A stretch of DNA of 64,000 nucleotides from Streptomyces werraensis (GTDB lineage Bacteria; Actinomycetota; Actinomycetes; Streptomycetales; Streptomycetaceae): the NCBI GenBank assembly GCA_014656175.1, contig BNBX01000002.1, positions 500,776 through 564,775 on the forward strand. Direction: 5' to 3'. Below are positions 33,454 to 42,617 of this stretch, piece by piece (positions within the stretch are counted from its first letter, which is position 1; each line of letters starts with the position of its first letter). Both the position numbers and the translations under genes were made by a program. The notes under the pieces were generated by a model. It was not told the origin of the DNA. It ran no database searches and worked only from the letters and a program-made list of their open reading frames with translations.

Positions 33454-34326
33454 TCAACCGGCCTGCCCGACCAACTCCTTCTCCCGCTCGGGGGCGCGTA
33501 CCGCGGTCCGCTCCTTGGCGCAGGTGCGCGGACAGGTGGCGCAGACGTCCGCGGGGCGCAGCGTGTAGAACATGCAGCAGCTCACCCGCTCCCGGGTGGC
33601 GGCGGCCGGCTGACCGCCGGGCCCGGACGGCCTGCGGAACGTCGCCGCGCCGACGTACGGCTTCGTCGCGCCGGGCAGCAGCAGCTCCAGCTCGCGCAGG
33701 GCCCGCTCCTCCTCGCCGAGCAGTCCGGCGACGTACCAGAGGCTCTCGACGATCTCGTCGGTCGCCATGCCCCACAGCGCCCGGCCGCGCCGGCGCATCC
33801 GGGGTCCGAATCCGGCCAGCACGGGCTCCAGGTGCTCGGCGACCGCCGCGCGCACCTCCGCCCGCAGCGCCTCCTCGCCCTCCACGACGTGCGCGCCGGG
33901 CAGGGCGGCGGCCGGGTCGTCCGGCAGGCAGGCGAAGCCGGCGGGGCGTACGGCCATGCGGCCCACGGCGAGCCCGGCGGCGGTGCGGTCGAACGAGACG
34001 TGCGTCACGGGGTAGCGCGGGACCCGGCGGTGCAGGAACCACGGCACGGTGATCAGCAGACAGGCCGGCCAGGCGTACCGGTGCAGACCGAAGCTGGCGA
34101 TGACGTCCGGGCGGCCCTGCTGTCCGTAGTCCCGCCGCACCTGCGTGTCGTCCCAGGCGAGGAAGGCGTCCAGGGCGTCCCCGCCCGTGGCGAGGTCGAC
34201 GGCGGCGACCCAGCCGCCGCCCCGGGGGGCCGCCTCTCCCGCGCCGAGCTCGGTGACGGCGAGGGCCGGGAAGGCCTCCGCAAGGCGGGCGTACGCGTCC
34301 GCGACGGCCGAACCGGGCACGGCCAT
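33454..34326 (-). CDS. FhuF-like ferric (siderophore) reductase, 2Fe-2S
   Basis: A 290-residue protein. The C-terminus carries SCCMFYTLRPADVCATC, the C-C-x10-C-x2-C arrangement that binds the 2Fe-2S cluster in FhuF. The N-terminal 230 residues fit the IucA/FhuF-type helper region. The expected role is cytoplasmic reduction of ferric siderophore to release iron. The ATG at 34326 is preceded by AAGGGGTGG, preferred to the ATG at 34344. An iron box 37 bp upstream of this start predicts repression by a DmdR/IdeR-type regulator when iron is plentiful. Confidence 0.87.
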   Translation of the reverse strand: MAVPGSAVADAYARLAEAFPALAVTELGAGEAAPRGGGWVAAVDLATGGDALDAFLAWDDTQVRRDYGQQGRPDVIASFGLHRYAWPACLLITVPWFLHRRVPRYPVTHVSFDRTAAGLAVGRMAVRPAGFACLPDDPAAALPGAHVVEGEEALRAEVRAAVAEHLEPVLAGFGPRMRRRGRALWGMATDEIVESLWYVAGLLGEEERALRELELLLPGATKPYVGAATFRRPSGPGGQPAAATRERVSCCMFYTLRPADVCATCPRTCAKERTAVRAPEREKELVGQAG

Positions 34327-34363
34327 GGGACCACCCCTTCGCATCTCGTGGAGCCGGGCAATA

Positions 34364-34382
34364 AAAGGTAAGCCTCACCTTA
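34364..34382. promoter_or_regulatory. Iron box (DmdR/IdeR-type operator)
   Basis: AAAGGTAAGCCTCACCTTA agrees at about 14 of 19 positions with the actinobacterial iron-box consensus TTAGGTTAGGCTCACCTAA and keeps the dyad AAGGT/ACCTT. It lies between the FhuF-like gene and the GntR gene, close to the former. Confidence 0.8.
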
Positions 34383-34493
34383 CCCAACATCGCGGAGATG
34401 TGAACTGGCGTCCGATGCGCTTATGGTGCTTGACGCACAGGTGCCAACCCGCCGTAATGGCCCCAAGTACCGACACGTCCGCAGGAGGACCTT

Positions 34494-35336
34494 GTGAAGC
34501 AGGGCACGCAGGGCTCCGCCGGGACGACGGGCGAGACGGCCGGGGTCGCCGGGACCGCCGCCGGGACCACGCGGAGCCGCTACCGGGTGCCCGCCCAGCC
34601 GGCCGCCGGTGAGGCGGACCGGCGCCGCGACGCCGGCGCCGCCGTCGAAGGGCCCGCACGCGGCGAGCACACCCACGCCGAGCCCGTCCTGCCGCGCCCA
34701 CGGCCCGCCGTCCAGCGGTCGTCGGTACGCGGCCAGGTCCTCGCCGCCCTGCGCACCGCGCTGGTCACCGGTGACCTGCGGCCCGGCGAGGTCTACTCGG
34801 GGCCCGTGCTGGCCGAGCGCTTCGGCGTCTCCGCCACGCCCGTCCGTGAGGCCATGCAGCAGCTCGCCCAGGAGGGCGCGGTCGAGGTCGTGCCGAACCG
34901 GGGTTTCCGGGTCGTCGAGCGCGGCCCGCGCGAGCTGGCCGAGCTGGCGGAGGTGCGCGCGCTGATCGAGGTGCCGGTGATGCTGCGGCTGGCCCGTACG
35001 GTCCCGCCCGAGCGGTGGGCCGCACTGCGCCCGCTCGCCGAGGCCACCGTCCGCGCCGCGTCCTCCGGCTGCCGCGCGACCTACGCCGAGGCCGACCGCG
35101 CCTTCCACAGCGCGGTCCTCGCCCTCGCCGGCAACCAGCAACTGGTCGGCGTGGCAGAGGAGTTGCACCGCCGCGCCCAGTGGCCCCTGGTCGGCGGCAA
35201 CGCCCCCGGCAGCGGCACCCGGGCCGAACTGATCGCGGACGCCCACGAACACACGGCCCTGCTCGACGCCCTGATCGCGGGCGACCTGGACGTGGTGCGG
35301 GCGCTGGTGGGCGAGCACTTCAACGGCGCGCAGTAG
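34494..35336 (+). CDS. GntR-family (FadR/FCD) transcriptional regulator
   Basis: The GTG at 34494 has GGAGG 5 nt upstream, so the unusual long N-terminus is genuine: about 75 residues, disordered and Ala/Gly/Thr/Arg-rich. The GntR winged helix follows (VRGQVLAALRTALVTGDLRPGE, LAERFGVSATPVREAMQQL, PNRGFRVV), then an FCD helical ligand domain with metal-ligand-like residues (DRAFHSAVL, DAHEHTALLDAL). Such regulators respond to small carboxylic acids or related metabolites; the ligand here is unknown. Confidence 0.88.
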   Translation: MKQGTQGSAGTTGETAGVAGTAAGTTRSRYRVPAQPAAGEADRRRDAGAAVEGPARGEHTHAEPVLPRPRPAVQRSSVRGQVLAALRTALVTGDLRPGEVYSGPVLAERFGVSATPVREAMQQLAQEGAVEVVPNRGFRVVERGPRELAELAEVRALIEVPVMLRLARTVPPERWAALRPLAEATVRAASSGCRATYAEADRAFHSAVLALAGNQQLVGVAEELHRRAQWPLVGGNAPGSGTRAELIADAHEHTALLDALIAGDLDVVRALVGEHFNGAQ

Positions 35337-35416
35337 GAGCGGAGCAGGGGGACGCCCCTTCCTGACCTCCCTGAGCCGATCCCTGGTTCACCCGAACGAG
35401 GCACCCGCATGACCCC

Positions 35417-36199
35417 TCACGCCGTCGCCGCGTCCGTTTCCGGGGGAGCGAGGCGGTGGGCGAGCCAGGTGGGGACTCCGCCCAGGAGGCGGAACAGACG
35501 GCGGGCCTCCTCGCGCAGGCGGGAGGCCTCCGGCTCCGTCTCCGTGTCCGCGAGGGAGACCAACGCCGGCGCCGTGCCGACCAGATACCCCAGCTCCTCC
35601 CGGATCCGCAGCGACTCCGCGAACCCGTGCCGGGCCTCCGTCAGCTCACCCTCGCGCAGGGCGAGTCCGGCGAGATGGCGCCAGGTGGCGGACAGCAGCA
35701 GCGGGTCGGTATGGGCGGTGGCGCCCGCGTGGGCCCGCCGGTACGCCGCGCGGGCGGCCTGCGGGGAGCGGGTGAGGTTCTCCGCGATCAGCCCGCGCCG
35801 GAAGTCCAGCAGCGGCCGCCCCGGTGCGCCGGGCGCGATCAGCGCGGCGGCGCGGCCCAGCGCGGCGCGCGCCTCGTCGGCCCGGTCCCGGACCTGGAAC
35901 AGCGTGGCGGCGTAGGCCAAGTACCCGCGTTCACAAGCGGCCGCGCCCCGCTCGTCGTCGGTGTGCGCCAGGGCCTCCGCCGTGCGCAGCGCGTCCTCCG
36001 CGTCCTCCCACCCCGCCTCGGTGTACAGACACCGCTCCACCAGCAGCGACGCCCGCTGCAGGGCCGCCCGAGGGGTGGCGGGGGTGAGCAGTGCGGCCGC
36101 GTCCACCCAGCAGGCGCGGGAGCGAAGCCGCCACACCGCCGTCTGGAGGGGATCGTCTTCGGCGGTCGTTCCGTCACCGGACATGGCGGTATGCGCCAC
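35417..36199 (-). CDS. TPR-like helical-repeat protein (260 aa)
   Basis: The GTG at 36199 follows GGGGAGG at 5 nt; the GTG at 36217 has no site. The protein is mostly Ala/Arg/Leu-rich helices with TPR-like periodicity (ALQRASLLVERCLYTEAGW, LFQVRDRADEARAALGRAA, YRRAHAGATAHTDPLLLS, HLAGLALREGELTEARH). It has no signal peptide or catalytic motif, and is probably a protein-interaction scaffold. It is convergent with the GntR gene and 211 bp from the PucR-like gene, so it stands alone. Confidence 0.75.
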   Translation of the reverse strand: MAHTAMSGDGTTAEDDPLQTAVWRLRSRACWVDAAALLTPATPRAALQRASLLVERCLYTEAGWEDAEDALRTAEALAHTDDERGAAACERGYLAYAATLFQVRDRADEARAALGRAAALIAPGAPGRPLLDFRRGLIAENLTRSPQAARAAYRRAHAGATAHTDPLLLSATWRHLAGLALREGELTEARHGFAESLRIREELGYLVGTAPALVSLADTETEPEASRLREEARRLFRLLGGVPTWLAHRLAPPETDAATA

Positions 36200-36410
36200 G
36201 TTGCCCTCCCCGAGCACGCCATCGAGCTGTTGAGTGGTGGCCGCATCTCAGCACGAACCACCGGGCCCGGCCAAGAGGGCGGGTGAAGGATTTCACAAAG
36301 TCATGGGGAGCGGGACGGAACCGGGGAGTCCGGCCTGTGGGCCGGGCCAGGGAGGGGAGCGCCGTCGCCGACGGGCCTCGCGGCCGGCCCGGTCGCGGGC
36401 CGGCCGGCGC

Positions 36411-38105
36411 TCAGCTCATCCGCAGCGCCAGGAAGAAGTCCAGCTTGTCCTCCAGCCGCGACAGGTCACGCCCCGTCAACTGCTCGATGCGGCCGACGCG
36501 GTAGCGGAGCGTGTTCACGTGCAGGTGGAGGCGGGTGGCGCAGCGGGTCCAGGAGCCGTCGCAGTCGAGGAAAGCCTCCAGGGTGGGGATCAGCTCGGCG
36601 CGGTGCCGGCGGTCGTACTCGCGCAGCGGGTCCAGCAGCCGGGCGGTGAACGCGCGCCGCACGTCGTCGGGGACGAACGGCAGCAGCAGCACGTGCGAGG
36701 CCAGCTCCTGGTGTCCGGCCGCGCACACCCGGCCGGGGCGGGCCGCGGCGACCCGGCGTGCGTGCCGGGCCTCCTCCAGCGCGCCGCGCAGCCCCTCGGC
36801 CGAGTGCACGGCGGCGGACACCCCGACGGTGAGCCGCCCGTCGCCGTCGAGTCCCGCCGTCAGCGGCCCCCGCACGGAATCCAGCAGCGCGTCGGCCAGC
36901 ACACCGGGCCCGGCCTCGTCGTGCTCGTCGGTCACGGACGGCAGCGGGACCAGCGCGATCGCCTCGTCGCCGGTGTGCGCCACCGCGATCCGGTCGGAGG
37001 GCTCGGGTCCGGTCGACGCAGGGTCGACGAGGATCTCCTCGAGCAGCGCCTGCGTGACCGGGCCGGCGTCGCCGCGCCCGTCCTCCCACTCGACCCGGGC
37101 GACCACGACCTGCCAGTGCGGCGCGGTGCCGAGTCCGGGCAGCAGCACCGGCGCGGCGACCCGCAGGCGCGCCGCGATCTCCGCGGGCGCGGCGCCCGTC
37201 TGCACCAGCTCCAGCACCTCCTGCGCGAGCCGCCGCCGCACCGTGCGCGCCGCGTCCCGCCGGTCCCGCTCGACGGCGATCAGCTGGGTGACGCCCTGCA
37301 GCAGGTCCAGCCGCTCCTCGGCCCAGTCCCCGGCGTCCGCCTCGACCGCCAGCAGCCAGTCCGCGAGCATCGTCTCGCGCGGGTCGGCCGGCTCCGAGGA
37401 CGGACCGTGCCCGCTGCCCCGCACCGGGAAGAGGCTGTACGTCGTCCGGTCCAGTACCACCCGGTGCGGGCCGCGCCGCCCGGTCCGCACGGCCGCCAGA
37501 TGCTCCGCCGCGAGCCGCGCGCACGCCTCGGGGGCCAGCGCGGGCACGGTGCCGCGCGCCCCCGCGGTCTCCTTGGGCGCGGCGATCAGCCGGCCGGTGG
37601 GGGAGAGCACCCAGGCGCGCAGGTCCAGGTCGGAGCCGAGCAGGTCGAGCACCACGTCGGGGCCGCCGCCCGCCGGGCCGGAGGTCATCATCCGCCGGTG
37701 CCGGTCGACGACGGCCGCCAGGTCCCCGGCGCGTTCGCCGGACACCTGTCGTACGACATGCTCGGTGATGGTCGCGAAGGCCACCGACTCGTGCACCGCG
37801 AACAGCGGCAGCCGGTGTCGCGCGCACGCCACGACCAGGTCCTCGGGGACGTCCCCCAGCTCCGCCTCGCCCGCGGCCAGGGCGGCCACCCCGGCCTGCA
37901 CCAGGATCCGTACGAACGGCTCGGAGTCGGCGGCGTCGCGGCGCCAGGCCAGCCCGGTCAGCACCAGCTCGCCGCCGGACAGATAGCGGCTCGGGTCGCG
38001 CAGGTCGGTGGTCATCACCCCGCGCACACCGCGGTCCAGCTCGTCCTCCCCGCCGAGCAGCTTCAGGCCCAGCGCGTCGGTGTCCAACAGTGCGCGCAGC
38101 CGCAT
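36411..38105 (-). CDS. PucR-family transcriptional regulator of purine catabolism
   Basis: A 564-residue protein. The N-terminal PucR domain (MRLRALLDTDALGLKLLGG, VRGVMTTDLRDPSRYLSGGE, LVLTGLAWRR, VACARHRLPLFAV) is followed by a GGDEF-like middle region and a C-terminal HTH_30 (CATRLHLHVNTLRYRVGRIE, QLTGRDLSRLEDK). PucR-type proteins activate purine or allantoin degradation genes. The ATG at 38105 is chosen because it matches the usual N-terminus; an open frame continues upstream. It diverges from the xanthine dehydrogenase operon, whose control is its likely job. Confidence 0.9.
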   Translation of the reverse strand: MRLRALLDTDALGLKLLGGEDELDRGVRGVMTTDLRDPSRYLSGGELVLTGLAWRRDAADSEPFVRILVQAGVAALAAGEAELGDVPEDLVVACARHRLPLFAVHESVAFATITEHVVRQVSGERAGDLAAVVDRHRRMMTSGPAGGGPDVVLDLLGSDLDLRAWVLSPTGRLIAAPKETAGARGTVPALAPEACARLAAEHLAAVRTGRRGPHRVVLDRTTYSLFPVRGSGHGPSSEPADPRETMLADWLLAVEADAGDWAEERLDLLQGVTQLIAVERDRRDAARTVRRRLAQEVLELVQTGAAPAEIAARLRVAAPVLLPGLGTAPHWQVVVARVEWEDGRGDAGPVTQALLEEILVDPASTGPEPSDRIAVAHTGDEAIALVPLPSVTDEHDEAGPGVLADALLDSVRGPLTAGLDGDGRLTVGVSAAVHSAEGLRGALEEARHARRVAAARPGRVCAAGHQELASHVLLLPFVPDDVRRAFTARLLDPLREYDRRHRAELIPTLEAFLDCDGSWTRCATRLHLHVNTLRYRVGRIEQLTGRDLSRLEDKLDFFLALRMS

Positions 38106-38447
38106 TCTCGTCGCCGCCGTTCCTTGTCTCGGTACCCGTGGGGAGGGTGAAGGGATGGTCGGGAGACGCCCGTGGGACTGGCCTGCGGACATGCTCCGCC
38201 GGCTCCCGATCGCCTCCCGCGTTGCTGGAGGAAGACCGGAAGGTTACCGAGGCTCTCCGTTCATACGAATCTACAAGATGCCCGCGTTGGCCAGCCAACT
38301 CCTTCATGGTTTCGGTGACTGACCCGGGCGGAGTACGCGGCGGTGTACTGAACGCACTCCACGTGAACACCGCAGGAACGAGCCGGGCCCGCCGCACACG
38401 GATTGGCTCAATCTGTACGCCCCACGAGACGAAGAAGAGAGCCGGTC
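38106..38447. promoter_or_regulatory. Divergent region between PucR-like gene and xdh operon
   Basis: 342 bp with no supported gene. It contains lower-GC patches (around 38260-38285, TTCATACGAATCTACAAG) suitable for promoters and a GTAC-N8-GTAC motif near 38334-38350. No regulator site could be matched. Confidence 0.5.
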
Positions 38448-39338
38448 ATGGACTTCCTTCGCCCCGCCAGCTGGGAGGAGGCGCTCGCCGCGAAGGCCGA
38501 GCATCCCACCGCTGTGCCGATCGCGGGCGGCACCGACGTGATGGTCGAGATCAACTTCGACCACCGCCGTCCCGAGTACCTGATGGACCTCACCCGCATC
38601 GGTGATCTCTACGAATGGGAGGTGGGCCGGGACACCGTACGGCTCGGCGCCTCCGTCCCCTACGCGACGATCATGGAGCAGCTGCGCCCCGAGCTGCCGG
38701 GCCTCGCCCTCGCCTCCCACACGGTCGCCTCCCCGCAGATCCGCAACCGCGGCGGCGTCGGCGGCAACCTCGGCACCGCCTCCCCGGCCGGCGACGCCCA
38801 CCCGGCCCTGCTCGCGGCCGGCGCCGAGGTCGAGGTGGAGTCCGTACGAGGGTCCCGCCGCATCCCCGTCGACGACTTCTACACCGGCGTGAAACGCAAC
38901 GCGCTCGCACCCGACGAGCTGATCCGCGCCGTCCACATCCGCAAGGCCGACGGACCGCAGCAGTACTCCAAGGTCGGCACCCGCAACGCCATGGTCATCG
39001 CCGTGTGCGCCTTCGGCCTCGCCCTTCACCCGCAGACGCGCACGGTACGCACCGGCATCGGCTCGGCCGCCCCGACCCCCGTCCGGGCGAAGGCCGCCGA
39101 GGACTTCCTCAACGCGGCTCTGGAGGAAGGCGGTTTCTGGGACAACGGGAAGATCATCACCCCGTCCGTGGCGAAGCAGTTCGCCGACCTGTGCGCAGCC
39201 GCCTGCAACCCCATCGACGACGTGCGCGGCACCGCGAGCTACCGCCGTCACGCGGTCGGCGTGATGGCGCGCCGCACCCTGACCTGGACCTGGGAGTCGT
39301 ACCGCGGCGCCCACCGCACCACGGAGGGAGCCGCGTAA
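38448..39338 (+). CDS. Xanthine dehydrogenase FAD-binding subunit
   Basis: A 296-residue protein starting MDFLRPASWEEALAA. The FAD-binding loop VPIAGGTDVMVEIN and the second loop RNRGGVGGNLGTASPAGD are typical of the medium subunit of molybdenum hydroxylases; the C-terminal CO_deh_flav domain includes KVGTRNAMVIAV. It passes electrons from the iron-sulfur subunit to the acceptor. Its TAA overlaps the ATG of the next gene (TAATG). Purine (xanthine/hypoxanthine) oxidation is inferred from the PucR, NCS2 and XdhC neighbours. Confidence 0.92.
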   Translation: MDFLRPASWEEALAAKAEHPTAVPIAGGTDVMVEINFDHRRPEYLMDLTRIGDLYEWEVGRDTVRLGASVPYATIMEQLRPELPGLALASHTVASPQIRNRGGVGGNLGTASPAGDAHPALLAAGAEVEVESVRGSRRIPVDDFYTGVKRNALAPDELIRAVHIRKADGPQQYSKVGTRNAMVIAVCAFGLALHPQTRTVRTGIGSAAPTPVRAKAAEDFLNAALEEGGFWDNGKIITPSVAKQFADLCAAACNPIDDVRGTASYRRHAVGVMARRTLTWTWESYRGAHRTTEGAA

Positions 39339-39922
39339 TGCGCGTCAACTTCACCGTCAACGGACGCCCCCAGCAGGCCGACGACGTCTGGGAGGGCGAG
39401 TCCCTGCTCTACGTCCTGCGTGAGCGCCTCGGCCTGCCCGGCTCCAAGAACGCCTGCGAACAGGGCGAGTGCGGCTCCTGCACCGTACGGCTGGACGGCG
39501 TGCCCGTGTGCTCCTGTCTGGTCGCCGCCGGACAGGCCGAGGGCCGCGAGGTCGTCACCGTGGAGGGCCTGGCGGACTTCGCCCGGCAGCGCGCCTGCGG
39601 CAGCGACGGGACCGGCGGCGTCTGCGGCACCTCGCTCGACGAGGCCAGGGCCTGGCAGGCGCGGGGCACCGACTCGCAGGCCGGCGGGAACGTGGAACTC
39701 TCGCCCGTGCAGCAGGCGTTCATCGACGCCGGCGCCGTCCAGTGCGGCTTCTGCACACCCGGGCTGCTGGTCGCCGCCGACGAGATGCTGGAGCGCAACC
39801 CCAGCCCGTCCGACGCGGACATCCGCGAGGCGCTCTCCGGCAACCTCTGCCGCTGCACCGGCTACGAGAAGATCATGGACGCGGTCCGCCTCGCGGCCGC
39901 CCGCCAGTCCGAGGGGGTCTGA
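39338..39922 (+). CDS. Xanthine dehydrogenase 2Fe-2S subunit
   Basis: A 194-residue protein. The plant-type ferredoxin domain has CEQGECGSCTVRLDG with a fourth Cys (VPVCSCLVA); the helical second 2Fe-2S domain has CGFCTPG and CRCTGYEKI. Between them is an insertion of about 45 residues (around 85-130, with ACGSDGTGG and ARAWQARG) longer than in most small subunits. It is translationally coupled to the FAD subunit and followed 2 nt later by the molybdenum subunit. Confidence 0.93.
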   Translation: MRVNFTVNGRPQQADDVWEGESLLYVLRERLGLPGSKNACEQGECGSCTVRLDGVPVCSCLVAAGQAEGREVVTVEGLADFARQRACGSDGTGGVCGTSLDEARAWQARGTDSQAGGNVELSPVQQAFIDAGAVQCGFCTPGLLVAADEMLERNPSPSDADIREALSGNLCRCTGYEKIMDAVRLAAARQSEGV

Positions 39923-39924
39923 GC

Positions 39925-42309
39925 ATGCCCACGAACGGCGTTCCCACGAAGATCACACAAGGCTCGGGCACCAAGGGCGGCATCGGCGAGTCCACCCTCC
40001 GCCCCGACGGCACCCTCAAGGTCACCGGCGAGTTCGCGTACTCCTCCGACATGTGGCACGAGGACATGCTCTGGGGCCAGATCCTGCGCTCCACCGTCGC
40101 CCACGCCGAGATCGTCTCCCTCGACACCGCGGAGGCCCTGGCCACCCCGGGCGTGTACGCCGTCATGACGTACGACGACCTGCCCGCCGAGGTGAAGCAC
40201 TACGGCCTGGAGATCCGGGACACCCCGGTCCTCGCCCACGGCAAGGTCCGCCACCACGGCGAACCCGTCGCGATCGTCGCCGCCGACCACCCGGAGACCG
40301 CCCGGCGCGCCGCCGCCAAGATCAAGGTGGAGTACCGCGAACTCCCCGTCATCACCGACGAGGCGTCCGCGACGGCGCCGGACGCGGTCCTGATCCACGA
40401 GCACCGCGACGACCACCACATCGGACACGTCCCGCACCCCAACATCGTGCACCGCCAGCCCATCGTGCGCGGCGACGTCACGTCGGCCCGCGGGCGCGCC
40501 GACGTGATCGTGGAGGGCGAGTACACCTTCGGCATGCAGGACCAGGCCTTCCTCGGCCCCGAGTCCGGGCTCGCCGTCCCCGAGGAGGACGGCGGCGTCC
40601 ACCTCTACATCGCCACCCAGTGGCTCCACTCCGACCTGCGCCAGATCGCCCCCGTGCTCGGCCTCCCCGAGGACAAGGTGCGCATGACCCTGGCCGGCGT
40701 CGGCGGCGCGTTCGGGGGACGCGAGGACCTGTCCATGCAGATCCACGCCTGCCTCCTCGCCCTGCGCACCGGCAAACCCGTCAAGATCGTCTACAACCGC
40801 TTCGAGTCCTTCTTCGGCCACGTGCACCGCCACCCCGCCAAGCTGTACTACGAGCACGGGGCCACCGCGGACGGCAAGCTGACCCACGTCAAGGCGCGCA
40901 TCGTCCTGGACGGCGGCGCCTACGCCTCCGCCTCCCCGGCCGTGGTCGGCAACGCCTCCTCGCTCGGCGTCGGCCCGTACGCCGTGGACGACGTCGACAT
41001 CGAGGCGATCGCCCTCTACACCAACAACCCGCCCTGCGGCGCGATGCGCGGCTTCGGCGCGGTGCAGGCGTGCTTCGCCTACGAGGCGCAGATGGACAAG
41101 CTCGCGGCGCGTCTCGGCATGGACCCGGTGGAGCTGCGGCAGCGCAACGCCATGGAGCAGGGCACGCTGCTGCCCACCGGACAGCCCGTCGACTCACCGG
41201 CACCGGTCGCCGAACTCCTGCGCCGCGTCAAGGCGATGCCCCTGCCGCCCGAGCGCCAGTGGGAGTCCAGCGAGGGCGCCGACGTGCGCCAGCTCCCCGG
41301 CGGCCTGTCCAACACCACGCACGGCGAGGGCGTCGTCCGCGGCGTCGGCTACGCGGTCGGCATCAAGAACGTCGGCTTCTCCGAGGGCTTCGACGACTAC
41401 TCCACCGCCCGCGTCCGCATGGAGGTCGTCGGCGGCGAACCGGTCGCCACCGTGCACACCGCGATGGCCGAGGTCGGCCAGGGCGGCGTCACCGTGCACG
41501 CCCAGATCGCCCGCACCGAGCTGGGCGTCGACCAGGTGACGATCCACCCGGCCGACACCCGTGTCGGCTCGGCCGGTTCGACGTCCGCGTCCCGCCAGAC
41601 GTACGTCACCGGCGGCGCGATCAGACACGCCTGCGAGCTGGTGCGCGAGAAGGTTCTCGACCTGGGCCGGCGCAAGCTGGGCTCCTACCACCCCGCCTGG
41701 GCGCACGCCGAGCTCCTGCTGGAGGGCGGCAAGGTCGTCACCGACGGCGGCGAGGTCCTCGCCGACCTGGTGGACGTCCTCGGCGACGAGGCCGTCGAGG
41801 TCGAGGAGGAGTGGCGCCACCGCCCCACCGAACCCTTCGACCTGCGCACCGGCCAGGGCAACGGCCATGTGCAGTACTCCTTCGCCGCGCACCGCGCGGT
41901 CGTCGAGGTCGACACGGAACTGGGCCTGGTGAAGGTGATCGAGCTGGCCTGCGCCCAGGACGTCGGCAAGGCGCTCAACCCGCTGTCCGTCGTGGGCCAG
42001 ATCCAGGGCGGGACCACCCAGGGTCTGGGCATGGCGGTCATGGAGGAGATCCTGGTCGACCCGAAGACGGCGAAGGTACGGAACCCGTCCTTCACGGACT
42101 ACCTCATCCCGACGATCCTCGACACCCCGACCATCCCGGTCGACGTCCTGGAACTCGCCGACGACCACGCACCGTACGGCCTCCGAGGAGTCGGCGAGGC
42201 CCCGACCCTGTCCTCGACACCGGCGGTGCTGGCAGCGATCCGAGCGGCAACGGGTCTGGAGCTGAACAGAACACCGGTCCGCCCGGAACATCTGACGGGC
42301 ACGTCGTGA
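39925..42309 (+). CDS. Xanthine dehydrogenase molybdenum-binding subunit
   Basis: A 794-residue large subunit. Its molybdopterin-contacting segments include GVGGAFGGREDLSMQ, NNPPCGAMRGFGAVQA, EVGQGGVTVHAQIARTELG and, at the C-terminus, GLRGVGEAPTLSS with the catalytic Glu. It performs the hydroxylation of the purine. Start ATG at 39925, 2 nt after the small-subunit stop. Three-subunit order (FAD, FeS, Mo) is normal for actinobacterial and PucABCDE-like enzymes. Substrate identity is inferred from the neighbours. Confidence 0.93.
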   Translation: MPTNGVPTKITQGSGTKGGIGESTLRPDGTLKVTGEFAYSSDMWHEDMLWGQILRSTVAHAEIVSLDTAEALATPGVYAVMTYDDLPAEVKHYGLEIRDTPVLAHGKVRHHGEPVAIVAADHPETARRAAAKIKVEYRELPVITDEASATAPDAVLIHEHRDDHHIGHVPHPNIVHRQPIVRGDVTSARGRADVIVEGEYTFGMQDQAFLGPESGLAVPEEDGGVHLYIATQWLHSDLRQIAPVLGLPEDKVRMTLAGVGGAFGGREDLSMQIHACLLALRTGKPVKIVYNRFESFFGHVHRHPAKLYYEHGATADGKLTHVKARIVLDGGAYASASPAVVGNASSLGVGPYAVDDVDIEAIALYTNNPPCGAMRGFGAVQACFAYEAQMDKLAARLGMDPVELRQRNAMEQGTLLPTGQPVDSPAPVAELLRRVKAMPLPPERQWESSEGADVRQLPGGLSNTTHGEGVVRGVGYAVGIKNVGFSEGFDDYSTARVRMEVVGGEPVATVHTAMAEVGQGGVTVHAQIARTELGVDQVTIHPADTRVGSAGSTSASRQTYVTGGAIRHACELVREKVLDLGRRKLGSYHPAWAHAELLLEGGKVVTDGGEVLADLVDVLGDEAVEVEEEWRHRPTEPFDLRTGQGNGHVQYSFAAHRAVVEVDTELGLVKVIELACAQDVGKALNPLSVVGQIQGGTTQGLGMAVMEEILVDPKTAKVRNPSFTDYLIPTILDTPTIPVDVLELADDHAPYGLRGVGEAPTLSSTPAVLAAIRAATGLELNRTPVRPEHLTGTS

Positions 42310-42330
42310 CGCCGGGTGCGGGTCTGCCGT

Positions 42331-42366
42331 GGCTGGTCGCGCGGTTCCCCGCGCCCCTGAGGGCGC
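42331..42366. repeat. Streptomyces-type dispersed intergenic repeat
   Basis: GGCTGGTCGCGCGGTTCCCC followed by GCGCCCCTGAGGGCGC has the form of a short motif I have seen repeatedly in Streptomyces intergenic regions. It contains an inverted repeat (GCGCCCCTGAGGGCGC). It lies in the 308-bp gap between the Mo subunit and the permease; the rest of that gap is low-complexity GC-rich sequence without a supported gene. Confidence 0.55.
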
Positions 42367-42617
42367 TTCCGCCCCGGTAGCCGCCCCAGCTGCGGGCATT
42401 CGTGCCTCCCCCAGTGCCTTGAGGGCCTGGGGGGACCCCCGGGCGGCACGGGTGGGCGCAGCGGCACCCCCGCCGGGCACGCGCGTACCCACGCGCCCCA
42501 GCCCCGGCACCACCGTTCGTCTCGGGCCGTCCCCCGGGTCGTGCACCTCCCCAAATCCCGCCGCCCCCCTCCGCGGAAGGCGCCGGGTGCCCCTATGAAC
42601 CTTGGGAGCAGGCCCAC

